DNA of 64,000 nt from Amycolatopsis sp. EV170708-02-1 (GCF_022479115.1 NZ_CP092497.1:8618001-8682000); one strand, 5' to 3'; shown: positions 18,787 to 26,404, numbered from the stretch's first letter. Program-made: numbers and translations. The notes: generated by a model from the sequence alone, not told the origin.

Positions 18787-19499
18787 GCATCATCGACCAG
18801 ACCATCGAGTGGCTCGGCGAACCGAACCGCTGGAGCTGGACGGATCCGGCGGGTGTGCCGTACCGGACGGTCGAACATCTCCAGTTCTCCTTGCTGGCCT
18901 TGGCGATCTCGGCCGTGCTGACGATCCCGCCCGCGTTGTGGCTGGCGCACTACCGCCGCGCGCAGTTCCTCGCAACGAGCGCGGTGAACATCGGCCGCGC
19001 GATCCCCAGCTTCGGGCTCGTGATCCTGTTCTGGTTCCTGGCTTCCCGGCTCGAAGCCGACACGACGTTCTGGCCGTTGATGCTCGCGCTGGTGGCACTG
19101 GCGCTGCCGCCGTTGTTCACGAACACCTACGCGGGCGTCATCCAGCTGGAGCAGGAAACCGTCGACGCCGCGCGCGGAACCGGCTACCGGGAGTGGCAGA
19201 TCATGCTGCGGCTGGAGTTGCCGCTCGCGTCGCCGGTCATCCTGGCGGGTGCCCGCGTCGCGTTCCTGCAACTGGTGGCGACGGTCGCGATCGGCGCGAT
19301 CGTCAACGACGGCGGCGGGCTCGGACGGTACATTGTGGACGGTTTCGCCCTCGGCGATCCCGGCCACGGCGAGATCCTGGCGGGTGGCATCGCGGTCGTC
19401 GTCCTGGCTTTGGTGTGCGAAGGCGTTTTCGCGCTCGTCACGCGTTGGGTGACCCCGCGCGGGCTGGCGATCCAGTCCCGCGCGGAAACCCGGACCTAG
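18783..19499 (+). CDS. ABC transporter permease (glycine betaine type), subunit 2
   Basis: A 238-residue permease homologous to the preceding one. VEHLQFSLLALAISAVLTIPPALWLAHYRR begins the membrane domain and the EAA loop reads QETVDAARGTGYREWQIMLRLELPLASPVI. GGGLGRYIVDGFALGD follows. It is translationally coupled to subunit 1. The gene overlaps by 4 nt the convergent lyase-like gene. No nucleotide-binding subunit follows, so the ATPase must be encoded elsewhere. Confidence 0.92.
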   Translation: MSIIDQTIEWLGEPNRWSWTDPAGVPYRTVEHLQFSLLALAISAVLTIPPALWLAHYRRAQFLATSAVNIGRAIPSFGLVILFWFLASRLEADTTFWPLMLALVALALPPLFTNTYAGVIQLEQETVDAARGTGYREWQIMLRLELPLASPVILAGARVAFLQLVATVAIGAIVNDGGGLGRYIVDGFALGDPGHGEILAGGIAVVVLALVCEGVFALVTRWVTPRGLAIQSRAETRT

Positions 19500-20929
19500 T
19501 CCAAGGTCGTCAGGTCGTTGAAGTACGAATCCCGCAGCACGGCGATCAACGCGGTCACCTCGGGCCCCAGCGGCCGGTCCTCCGTGAGCGGTGGAACGAG
19601 CCCGCTCAGCCACTCGTAAGCGGCACGGAGCCGAGGCGAACCCTCCCCGTGCGCCAGGAATCGCGCCTGCGAACCCGTGATCAGCTCGCAGGCCGTGATG
19701 GCGAACATCCGCGCGCAAGCGTCACGGAGCTGGTTCCCCGCCGCCCAAGCGAACGCCTGCACGTCCTCCTGCCCGCCGGACGTGTCGACGGAACCCAACG
19801 TCGCGGGTGTGGCCAGCCGCCGCAGCGCGTGCAGCTCCCCCACCGCGCGTTTGTGCAAGGGGACCAGCCCCGCCTGCGGCCCAGGATCCATCGCGAGCTG
19901 TGCGGGAAGACCGCTGAACCGCTCGTCGAGCAACCGGTGCGTCCGCTGCACGCTCACTTCGCCGAGATGCGCCAGCGCCGCCGTCACCGCGTCCATCCGC
20001 AACCCGAGCTCGACGGCGTGGAACCCCGTGGTGGACACGAATTCACCGTCGAGGAAGGCAGGCGAGTCCGTCGGCGCCGAGCGCCGCAGGACATCGTCCA
20101 ACTCGCCGTTCACCCGCGTCAGGTGAGCGATCGCGCGCGGCGCGACACGCACGGAGACCGGCGCCTGGACGACTCCCTGGCGCACGGTGGCACTGTCGAG
20201 CAAGCCGCCGATCTCGTACAGCACCGACTCCAGCACCTGATCGTCTCCCGCCGACGCCGGGCGATAGATCGCTTGCGGCGCACCGAGGACGTCGATCGCG
20301 ATCGCGGCGGCCAGCGTCTGGAGGTCCACCACCTGCTGGACCTCGGTCCGCGCGAAGGCGGCGAGCGTCTCCGCCAGCGGCGAGCCCTGGATGAGGGTCG
20401 CGGCCTCCTTGAGACCTGGCTCGTACGGCTCCGCCAGCACCTCCGACGCGGGTGTCTCGACGCCGTCCACCAGCACGGTCCCGACGCCGAGGAAGGTCTG
20501 GAAGGCGTGCGCCAGCGGGATGATCTCGCCGGCACTGCCCAGGCCCGTCCGCGGTACGGCGGGGGTGAACCCCTCGTTCAGCCGGTCGACGAGGAACGTC
20601 ACCAGCTCCGGGCTCGCGCCCGCCTCGGGCGCGAGCAGATCCCGCAGGCGCACCAGTAGCAGCCAGCGCACTTCCCCGGCCGACAGCCAGGGCGGGCCGC
20701 CGACGGCGCGGCCGATCAGGAGGTTCCGCTGGTGTGCGCTCGACGCGGGCGCGGCGACCCCGGCGAGGCGCCCCATCCCGGTGTTCACGCCGTAGACGGG
20801 GCGCTCGGTCAGCGCGGCGAGGACGCGGGCACGGTTCTCACCGAGGGCGGCGAGCAACGCGGCGTCGATCTCCAGGTGTCCGGCCTCGAAGGCGGAGGCC
20901 AGTGGGAAGTCCTTTGTGGACAGCCTCAC
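19496..20929 (-). CDS. Aromatic amino acid lyase family protein with altered MIO triad
   Basis: A 477-residue homologue of histidine/phenylalanine/tyrosine ammonia-lyases. The GTG start at 20929 overlaps the upstream stop (GTGA). The catalytic Tyr loop is intact (VYGVNTGMG, 45-53). The sequence that should form the electrophilic MIO cofactor, normally Ala-Ser-Gly, reads Ser-Ala-Gly at about 132-134 (GLGSAGEIIPLAHAF). The family LLNGT motif is LIQGS (about 179-183), with Gln in place of Asn. The C-terminal all-helical part is complete. With no Ser at the central position the usual MIO cannot form, so it may be inactive as a lyase, a mutase-like enzyme of other chemistry, or a binding protein. 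Coupled to a YbaK-type protein. Confidence 0.8.
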   Translation of the reverse strand: MRLSTKDFPLASAFEAGHLEIDAALLAALGENRARVLAALTERPVYGVNTGMGRLAGVAAPASSAHQRNLLIGRAVGGPPWLSAGEVRWLLLVRLRDLLAPEAGASPELVTFLVDRLNEGFTPAVPRTGLGSAGEIIPLAHAFQTFLGVGTVLVDGVETPASEVLAEPYEPGLKEAATLIQGSPLAETLAAFARTEVQQVVDLQTLAAAIAIDVLGAPQAIYRPASAGDDQVLESVLYEIGGLLDSATVRQGVVQAPVSVRVAPRAIAHLTRVNGELDDVLRRSAPTDSPAFLDGEFVSTTGFHAVELGLRMDAVTAALAHLGEVSVQRTHRLLDERFSGLPAQLAMDPGPQAGLVPLHKRAVGELHALRRLATPATLGSVDTSGGQEDVQAFAWAAGNQLRDACARMFAITACELITGSQARFLAHGEGSPRLRAAYEWLSGLVPPLTEDRPLGPEVTALIAVLRDSYFNDLTTLD

Positions 20930-21480
20930 TCGACGGGACGCGCGAGCCCGTCGATCACCTCGGCGCCCGGCAAGGACGCGAGGACCCGGCCCGGGATCAG
21001 CAGCTTGCCGCCGCGGATACCGCTGCCGATGACCAGTTCGGGTTCGTCGGCGACGCGCTGGTCGATCAGGATCGGCCATTCCCCGGGCAGGCCGACCGGC
21101 GTGATGCCGCCGTACTCCATTCCGGTGAGCGAGACGGCCTCGTCCATCGGGGCGAAGGAGGCCTTGCGGACGTCGAGACGGCGCTTGATCACGCCGTTCA
21201 CGTCGGCGCGGGTGGTGGCGAGGATCATCGCGGCGGCGAAGCGGACCTCGCCGGCGCGTTTGCCGGCGACGACGACGCAGTTCGCGGACGCGGAAAGCGG
21301 TGAGCCGTATGCCTCGCAGAAGGCGGCGGTGTCGGCCAGCTCGGCGTCGATCTCGACGACGCCGACGGCGTCCGGATCGGGCAGGGCGGCGAGCGCCTTG
21401 GCGACGGACTCGGCGAGCAGATCCGTGCGGGTGAGGGCGGGGACGACGGTGAGGGTTCCGGCGATGGTCCAGTCAGTCAC
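20926..21480 (-). CDS. YbaK/EbsC family aminoacyl-tRNA deacylase-like protein
   Basis: A 184-residue YbaK/ProX-domain protein that would hydrolyse mischarged aminoacyl-tRNA or act on a related ester. PDAVGVVEIDAELADTAAFCEAYG opens the region, and SANCVVVAGKRAGEVRFAAAMILATTRADVNGVIKRRLDVRKASFAP includes the conserved basic residue of the active-site pocket. GITPVGLPGEWPILIDQRV is the family's GG-x-P loop. Its stop overlaps the start of the lyase-like gene, so these two are made together. Confidence 0.88.
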   Translation of the reverse strand: MTDWTIAGTLTVVPALTRTDLLAESVAKALAALPDPDAVGVVEIDAELADTAAFCEAYGSPLSASANCVVVAGKRAGEVRFAAAMILATTRADVNGVIKRRLDVRKASFAPMDEAVSLTGMEYGGITPVGLPGEWPILIDQRVADEPELVIGSGIRGGKLLIPGRVLASLPGAEVIDGLARPVE

Positions 21481-21493
21481 AGGCCCACCCTAA

Positions 21494-21787
21494 TCACCAG
21501 TTGCGGCCGCCACGTTGCACCTCGATGAGCTTGGGGCGGACGTCCACGAGGTAGACCAGGACCGCGACCAGCGCGGGCAGCCACAGGATCATGCCGCCGC
21601 CGTAGAACTGGAAGAACGTCAGCACCACGGTGGACCCACCGGTGATGAGCATCCAGATGGGTTTGGTCTTCCGATCGGCGGCCGAATACGCGTCCGCACG
21701 CTGCAACAGCGCGTGCACGAACGCGAACAGCCCCGTCAGCGCGCCGCCCCAATGGATGGCGATGAGGATCCAGGTGGCAACGAACAC
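21494..21787 (-). CDS. DUF2516 family small membrane protein
   Basis: A 97-residue protein with a GTG start and three hydrophobic segments: WILIAIHWGGALTGLFAFVHALL, IWMLITGGSTVVLTFFQFYGGGM and WLPALVAVLVYLVDVRP. The C-terminus is short and polar. The same family (Rv0476) lies next to hbhA in mycobacteria. Function unknown. Confidence 0.85.
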   Translation of the reverse strand: MFVATWILIAIHWGGALTGLFAFVHALLQRADAYSAADRKTKPIWMLITGGSTVVLTFFQFYGGGMILWLPALVAVLVYLVDVRPKLIEVQRGGRNW

Positions 21788-21873
21788 GAACTCAGCTTAC
21801 GTCAAACCGGGCGAATGACCCGGGCCCCCGGCACCGAAGCGGGTGCCGAGGGCCCTGGGATTCACGCGGACCT

Positions 21874-22548
21874 TTACTTCTCGGTGGTCTTCGGCGCGGT
21901 GGCCGGCTTCTTGGCGGCCGGGCTGGAGGTGGTGCGGCGCGCGGTGGCCGTGGTCTTCGGCGCGGTCTTGTTGGCGACCTTGCGCGAAGCCGAGCGGGTC
22001 TCGTGCGCGAGGTCGTCGCCGAGCTCCTCGACCTCGTCGGCGATCTCGCCGGCGACCTCGGTCACCTTGCGGGCGGTCTTCTCGCCCGCCGAGCGGGTGC
22101 CCTTGGTGACCTTGCCGAGCACGGTGTCGATGCGCTCACGGGCGTCGGTGGTCGCACCCTCGACGCGGTCCTGCGCGGTGCTGATCGCGTCTTCGAGCTG
22201 CTCGATGGCCTTCTTGACCTGCGGCTGCGCGGCGATCTTGTCCCACGCCTGCTCGCCGGACTCGGCCAGCTTGTTGTACAGCTTCAGCGCGGCCTCGGTG
22301 TACTCGTCGATGACCTTGCGCAGCTCGGCCGGGTCGAGCTTCTCGCGGAGGCCCTCGACGTCGTGCGGGAGCTCTTCGATGTTCTTGCGGGCGGTCTCGC
22401 TGCCCTCGACGACCTTCTCCTTGGCCTTCGACACGGCGTCGACGACGGCCTGGCCCGCCAGGTTGCCGGCGCCCAGCGCGGCCAGCAGCGGCGTGCGGAC
22501 CTGGTCGAGGGCGGTGTGCTTGCGTTCGGTCTTGGTGGCCGTGGTCAT
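21874..22548 (-). CDS. hbhA: Heparin-binding hemagglutinin-like protein HbhA
   Basis: A 224-residue, strongly helical protein. The N-terminus DQVRTPLLAALGAGNLAGQAVVDAV is amphipathic; a coiled coil follows (KEKVVEGSETARKNIEELPHDVEGLREKL), then Lys/Ala/Thr-rich repeats to KKPATAPKTTEK. In mycobacteria HbhA is a surface or lipid-associated adhesin that binds heparan sulfate through its C-terminal lysines. In a soil actinomycete a structural or lipid-inclusion role is more plausible. Its ATG overlaps the stop of the upstream XRE regulator. Confidence 0.88.
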   Translation of the reverse strand: MTTATKTERKHTALDQVRTPLLAALGAGNLAGQAVVDAVSKAKEKVVEGSETARKNIEELPHDVEGLREKLDPAELRKVIDEYTEAALKLYNKLAESGEQAWDKIAAQPQVKKAIEQLEDAISTAQDRVEGATTDARERIDTVLGKVTKGTRSAGEKTARKVTEVAGEIADEVEELGDDLAHETRSASRKVANKTAPKTTATARRTTSSPAAKKPATAPKTTEK

Positions 22549-22994
22549 GCTGACTCCTTGGTTTCGGTGGCTTCTGTTTTCGCCTCGGCCGCCTGCTCGG
22601 GTTTCGCGGCGGCGTTCTCGCGGCGGAACGATTCGTAGACGTCGAGCAGGACCTGCTTCTGCCGTTCGGTCAGCTCGGTGTCGGCGCGGATCGCGTCGCC
22701 GACCGGGCCACCTGTCGGCAGATCGAGGATTCCCGCTTGCACGTAGAGCGCCTCGGCCGAGATACGCAGGCCCTTGGCGATCTGCTGCAGGATCTCCGCG
22801 CTGGGTTTGCGGACCCCGCGCTCGATCTGGCTCAGGTACGGATTGGACACGCCGGCGAGTTTCGACAGCTGCCGCAAGGAGATCTTCGCGTTGCTGCGCT
22901 GCTGGCGGATGTACTCGCCGATGTCGGAAGCGATGTCCGCGACCTTCTCCATCGGTCCGCCCGATGTGGGCTGATCCCGGTCGGTGTCTGACAT
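22545..22994 (-). CDS. XRE-family transcriptional regulator upstream of hbhA
   Basis: A 149-residue regulator. The HTH lies at about 32-80 (YIRQQRSNAKISLRQLSKLAGVSNPYLSQIERGVRKPSAEILQQIAKGL). The C-terminal tail is Ala/Glu-rich. A very strong ribosome site GAGGAGGTGA precedes the ATG at 22994. It corresponds to Rv0474, also just before hbhA. Overlapping stop/start with hbhA shows one operon. A dyad at 23031-23063 upstream is a likely autoregulatory operator. Confidence 0.92.
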   Translation of the reverse strand: MSDTDRDQPTSGGPMEKVADIASDIGEYIRQQRSNAKISLRQLSKLAGVSNPYLSQIERGVRKPSAEILQQIAKGLRISAEALYVQAGILDLPTGGPVGDAIRADTELTERQKQVLLDVYESFRRENAAAKPEQAAEAKTEATETKESA

Positions 22995-23030
22995 CGGTCA
23001 CCTCCTCGCGACGTCTTCAACGCTACGCCC

Positions 23031-23063
23031 GAGTGCTAGCAATTGCAAGCACTCTGCTTGCAA
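23031..23063. promoter_or_regulatory. Overlapping inverted repeats, candidate operator of the XRE-hbhA operon
   Basis: TTGCAAGCA-CTC-TGCTTGCAA (23043-23063) is a perfect 9-bp dyad. It overlaps a second, near-perfect dyad GAGTGCTaGCAATTGCaAGCACTC-like (23031-23054, one A/A mismatch pair). It lies 37-69 bp upstream of the XRE start and 41-73 bp upstream of the divergent methyltransferase start, so it could act on both. Confidence 0.55.
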
Positions 23064-23103
23064 CCATCGGGTGTGTTGGTGCTCACCCCGCTACCGTGGA
23101 GGG

Positions 23104-24234
23104 ATGTCGAACGCCACGCGGCTGCGGCGGCGCCTCGTCGAGCACCTGCTCGCCGAGGGCGTGCTGCACGACGCGCGCTGGATGACCGCGTTCCGCTCCG
23201 TGCCGAGGCACGTCTTCCTGCCGCGGTTCTTCGTCCCGGCGGCGAACGGCTGGGCCGCGGTCGAGCACGGCGACGACGAGTGGCTCAGGCGCGTCTACTC
23301 CCCCGACGTACTGGTCGTGCAGCTGGACGACGATTCCGGGCTCTGGGAACGGGCGCGCTGTCTCGGCGCGCAGCCGGGAACGCCGACGAGCTCGTCCAGC
23401 CAGCCGTCGATCATGGCGATCATGCTCGAAGAGCTCCGCGTCGCCGACGGACATCGCGTACTGGAGATCGGCACGGGCACCGGGTACAACACCGCGTTGC
23501 TGTGCCATCGGCTCGGTGCCGGGCTCGTGTACACAGTGGACATCGACCCGGAACTCGTCGACGCCGCGCGCAAACGGCTCGCGGAGATCGGGTACGTACC
23601 TTCGTGCGCGGCCGCCGACGGCGCCGAAGGCTTCCCGGCGGGAGTGCTCTACGACCGGGTGATCTGCACCTGTTCGGTCTCGTCGATCCCGCCCGCGTGG
23701 CTGGCGCAGACGATGCCCGGCGGGCTGATCCTCACCACGCTGAACCGGCCGATCGGCGGCGGGCTCGTCCGGATCGTCGCGGGCGAAGGCGCCACGGGGC
23801 ATGGACGGGTGCTCGCCCGCGACGGGCGCTTCATGCCGCTGCGCGCGCACCGGTTCAAGCAGTCGAAGGTGCCGGACGGCGCCGTCACCTGGCGGCCGAC
23901 GCGGCTGCCGATGGGGGTGATCACCGAGGTCCGCAGCCGGTTCGAGTTCTTCGCCGGGCTCTGCCTCCCGGGCGTGACCGCCTCACGAGACGACCAGGGC
24001 ACGGCCTTGGTTCATCCGGACGGCTCATGGCTGCGCCATCGACAGGCGGGCGACGAGTTCGAAGTGGCCGAAGGCGGCCCGCGGCGGCTGTGGGAGATCG
24101 TCGAAGCCGCGTACGAAGAATGGCTCGACCTCGGCCAGCCGGGACGGGACCGATTCGGGCTCAGCCTCGACGGGGACGAGCAGGTGATCTGGCTGGATTC
24201 ACCCGAGGGCCGCACGTGGCCGCTGGGCTCCTGA
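23104..24234 (+). CDS. Protein-L-isoaspartate O-methyltransferase-like methyltransferase
   Basis: A 376-residue SAM-dependent enzyme. ATG at 23104 after GGAGGG. TAFRSVPRHVFLPRFFVPA and SQPSIMAIMLEELRVADGHRVLEIGTGTGYNTALL are the PCMT signature and SAM motif I; YTVDIDPELVDAARKRL is motif II. The extra 170 residues after the catalytic domain resemble the long C-terminal part of actinobacterial FxLD/lanthipeptide-type isoaspartyl methyltransferases, but no peptide precursor gene is adjacent. It could repair aged proteins. Its 3' end overlaps the convergent kinase gene by 36 nt. Confidence 0.85.
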   Translation: MSNATRLRRRLVEHLLAEGVLHDARWMTAFRSVPRHVFLPRFFVPAANGWAAVEHGDDEWLRRVYSPDVLVVQLDDDSGLWERARCLGAQPGTPTSSSSQPSIMAIMLEELRVADGHRVLEIGTGTGYNTALLCHRLGAGLVYTVDIDPELVDAARKRLAEIGYVPSCAAADGAEGFPAGVLYDRVICTCSVSSIPPAWLAQTMPGGLILTTLNRPIGGGLVRIVAGEGATGHGRVLARDGRFMPLRAHRFKQSKVPDGAVTWRPTRLPMGVITEVRSRFEFFAGLCLPGVTASRDDQGTALVHPDGSWLRHRQAGDEFEVAEGGPRRLWEIVEAAYEEWLDLGQPGRDRFGLSLDGDEQVIWLDSPEGRTWPLGS

Positions 24235-24855
24235 AAGCAGGCCTCGCACCCACTTCTCGACATGGTCGACGGCGTCGCCGACCGGGATGTGGGTGGTGTC
24301 GAACAGCTCGACCGGCGGCTCCATCGCGGACGCTTCCGCTTGCAGCCACGCGTTGAACTCCAGCATCTCCTCGACGCGCTCCTCGTCCCACTCGCGCCAG
24401 GCGGGCCGCGCGAGCAAACGCTTGCGCAACGCGTCGGGCTCGCTGACGAGCGCCAGGTAGTGGATGTCGGAGAAGAAGACGCGCTCGGGCAACCGCTCGA
24501 ATTCGGGCGGCGCGACGGTGCCGCACAGCACGACCGGCCGTCCGTTCTGGTGCAGCATCGCCGCCATCCGCAACCAGGTCGAGCGGAACGCGGGATGGCC
24601 GGGGACGTCGTCGCGCAAGGCCCCGGTCCACAGCACGTCCTGCTCGACCACGAGCGCGAGATCGCCGAGCCGTCGCGCCAGGAGCGGCCCGACCGTCGAC
24701 TTGCCCGCCCCGCTCGGGCCGGTCAGCGCGAACAGCGGAAGGCGCCGGAACGGCCACCGGTGCGCGCACACCGCGCACACCAGCAGCCCGCTCTCGACTC
24801 GTGGCCGTTCGGCGCGATCACCGCAGGCCGGGCAGATCTTGAGATCGAGGACCAC
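24199..24855 (-). CDS. P-loop nucleoside/nucleotide-kinase-like ATPase with N-terminal zinc ribbon
   Basis: A 218-residue protein. The first 32 residues form a zinc ribbon (ICPACG and LLVCAVCAHRW). Walker A is LTGPSGAGKSTVGPLLARRL (about 43-62). The pattern VVEQDVLWTGAL and later RLLARPAWREWDEERVEEMLEFNAWL resembles small-molecule kinases such as shikimate, gluconate or adenylylsulfate kinase-like families. The zinc ribbon on this fold is not one I can match to a named enzyme. Its 3' end is antisense to the methyltransferase end. It follows the zf-TFIIB gene by 2 nt. Confidence 0.8.
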   Translation of the reverse strand: MVLDLKICPACGDRAERPRVESGLLVCAVCAHRWPFRRLPLFALTGPSGAGKSTVGPLLARRLGDLALVVEQDVLWTGALRDDVPGHPAFRSTWLRMAAMLHQNGRPVVLCGTVAPPEFERLPERVFFSDIHYLALVSEPDALRKRLLARPAWREWDEERVEEMLEFNAWLQAEASAMEPPVELFDTTHIPVGDAVDHVEKWVRGLLSGAQRPRAALG

Positions 24856-24857
24856 GG

Positions 24858-25238
24858 TCAGTCGAAGAGGCCTTCGAGGAAGCCACCCTTACGACGCTTG
24901 TGGCCGTAGCCGTGCGGAGAGTCCGCGTACCCGCCGCGGTACCCCTTGGGCGAGTCGGCGTATCCACCCCGGTAGCCCTTCGGCGAGTCGGCGTACCCGC
25001 CGCGATGCGGCCGCGGGGAGTCCGGACGGCCGTAGTGCGGCGCCGGCGCGTGCCCACCCCCCTGATACGGCGGAGGAGGCTGGTGTCCACCGCCGCCGTA
25101 GTACGAGGTCTCGGCGTTGGTGATGGCTTCCAGCTCACCCCGGTCCAGGAAGATGCCGCGGCATCCCTGGCACTGGTCGATGTGGATACCGTTCTTGTCG
25201 ACGGTCTTCATGGCGTTCTGGCACTTCGGACAAATCAC
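24858..25238 (-). CDS. zf-TFIIB domain protein with Gly-Tyr-rich tandem repeats
   Basis: A 126-residue protein. The N-terminus is a TFIIB-type zinc ribbon (MICPKCQNAM...IDQCQGCRGIFLDRGELEAI). Residues 46-115 are low complexity, rich in Gly, Tyr, Pro and His, and contain 11-residue repeats GGYADSPKGYR twice exactly and a third degenerate copy. The end is basic (GHKRRKGGFLEGLF). Such tails can drive phase separation or nucleic-acid binding. It is followed at 2 nt by the zinc-ribbon kinase gene, so both are likely cotranscribed. Confidence 0.88.
   Translation of the reverse strand: MICPKCQNAMKTVDKNGIHIDQCQGCRGIFLDRGELEAITNAETSYYGGGGHQPPPPYQGGGHAPAPHYGRPDSPRPHRGGYADSPKGYRGGYADSPKGYRGGYADSPHGYGHKRRKGGFLEGLFD
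24903..25001 (-). repeat. 33-bp in-frame tandem repeat, 3 copies
   Basis: The repeat encodes the 11-residue unit GGYADSPKGYR (residues 80-90, 91-101) and GGYADSPHGYG (102-112) in the zf-TFIIB protein. The DNA copies have drifted at third positions while the peptide stays fixed, which suggests selection on the protein. Confidence 0.8.
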
Positions 25239-25271
25239 GTATCAGAGATTACGCATTTTTCTCGCCCGGGG

Positions 25272-25640
25272 TCAGCAGGCGCACAGACAAAACGGGTGTC
25301 CCGCCGGATCCGCGTAGACCCGGAAGGTCTCCGGCGAGTCGTCGAGCAGCTTCGCGCCGATGGTCAGCGCGCGCTCGTGGGCGGCTTCCATGTCGGTGAC
25401 GTCGAGGTCGACGTGGGCCTGCTGCGGGTTCTCGGCGGACGGCCACGCGGGCGGCCGGTAGTCCGGCACGCGCTGGAACGAGAACCGCGCGCCGCCCTCC
25501 GGGTTCCGCAGGGTCACCCAATGGCCGTCTTCGGCGACTTCGGCCGCCTTCCAGTCGAGCAGCTCGCGGTAGAACTCCGCCAGCGCGACCGGATCCGGGC
25601 AGTCGAGAGCCACCGCGCCGAAGGTCGGTACCGCACCCAT
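25272..25640 (-). CDS. VOC family (glyoxalase/bleomycin-resistance-like) protein
   Basis: A 122-residue single-unit VOC protein. The start GAVALDCPDPVALAEFYRELLDWK and the end LDVTDMEAAHERALTIGAKLLDD...FRVYADPAGHPFCLC show the paired beta-alpha-beta modules with the usual metal-site positions (Asp/His near the N-terminus, His in AHVDLDV, Glu/Asp late). Actinobacteria have many such proteins with unassigned substrates. It is divergent from the CGNR regulator with about 60 bp between them. Confidence 0.88.
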   Translation of the reverse strand: MGAVPTFGAVALDCPDPVALAEFYRELLDWKAAEVAEDGHWVTLRNPEGGARFSFQRVPDYRPPAWPSAENPQQAHVDLDVTDMEAAHERALTIGAKLLDDSPETFRVYADPAGHPFCLCAC

Positions 25641-25700
25641 GGTTCAGCCTCCAGAATGATCGAGTAACCAGTGAAACGAGTATGAGGGTTATCAAAGCCG

Positions 25701-26201
25701 ATGACAACCGGTCTCGCCCGTACACTGGGCGAGGTGAACACCGACGCGTCCCTGGTGGTCGAGTTTCTGAACACGGTGAACGTCGAACGCGGCACCGACC
25801 TCCTGGACGAGCTGGAGTCCTGGCAACGTTGGGCCCGCGATCACCGGCTGCGTGCGGATACCCCCGCGGCCGCGCGCGAAACCCGGGACGCGCTGCGGGC
25901 CGCGATCGGCGACCCGCGACTCCCCCGCCTCGGCCTGCGCGCGCCGGCGGAGATCGTCCTCGGCGCCGAAGGCCCGCTCCTGGTCTCGGAAACGGTCTGC
26001 GAGGCGGTGCTGGCGGCTTCGACCCGGCTGACCGTGCTCGGCGAATGGATCCGGCTCAAGATCTGCCCGGCGGACGACTGCCTGTGGGCGTTCTACGACG
26101 AATCGCGGAACCGGTCGAGGACGTGGTGCTCGATGCGGGCCTGCGGGAACCGCGAAAAGGCGCGGGCCTGGCGCGCCCGGACCGCGGACGTCTCGACCTG
26201 A
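25701..26201 (+). CDS. CGNR zinc-finger (ABATE domain) transcriptional regulator
   Basis: A 166-residue regulator. The N-terminal ABATE domain begins DASLVVEFLNTVNVERG, and the C-terminal CGNR finger is ICPADDCLWAFYDESRNRSRTWCSMRACGNREKARAWR, with the four Cys ligands present. Possible starts are ATG 25701 or GTG 25734. The family is thought to be a stress-type regulator. The divergent VOC gene is a natural candidate target. Confidence 0.9.
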   Translation: MTTGLARTLGEVNTDASLVVEFLNTVNVERGTDLLDELESWQRWARDHRLRADTPAAARETRDALRAAIGDPRLPRLGLRAPAEIVLGAEGPLLVSETVCEAVLAASTRLTVLGEWIRLKICPADDCLWAFYDESRNRSRTWCSMRACGNREKARAWRARTADVST

Positions 26202-26245
26202 CCCGCGGCCCGGACTGAGGTGCGGCCCGGGCTGAGGTGCGGCGT

Positions 26246-26328
26246 GGGCTGAAAGCGTCCTTCACCGCATCTCACGCGGTGAAGGACGCTTTCGTCGCGT
26301 GAGATGCGGTGAAAGCGTCCTTCAGCCC
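26246..26328. repeat. Triple GAAAGCGTCCTTC palindrome, copy 4
   Basis: Three half units in alternating orientation. 26251-26268 pairs perfectly (18 bp) with 26276-26293 (arm GAAAGCGTCCTTCACCGC, loop ATCTCAC). 26280-26293 can instead pair with 26311-26324, and the outer GGGCTGAA/TTCAGCCC also match. Two mutually exclusive hairpins are therefore possible. Located between convergent genes. Confidence 0.7.
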
Positions 26329-26404
26329 CCGCTCGACCCATGACCCGCCGGACCCGAACGACCACAACTTCTGGTGTCACCCACCCCCGAGTTACCCCCA
26401 GGGG

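Noticed and set aside
23031..23054. CIRCE-like element (GAGTGC...GCACTC)
   Set aside because: CIRCE has TTAGCACTC first and GAGTGCTAA second; here the arms are in the opposite order, and no chaperone gene is near.
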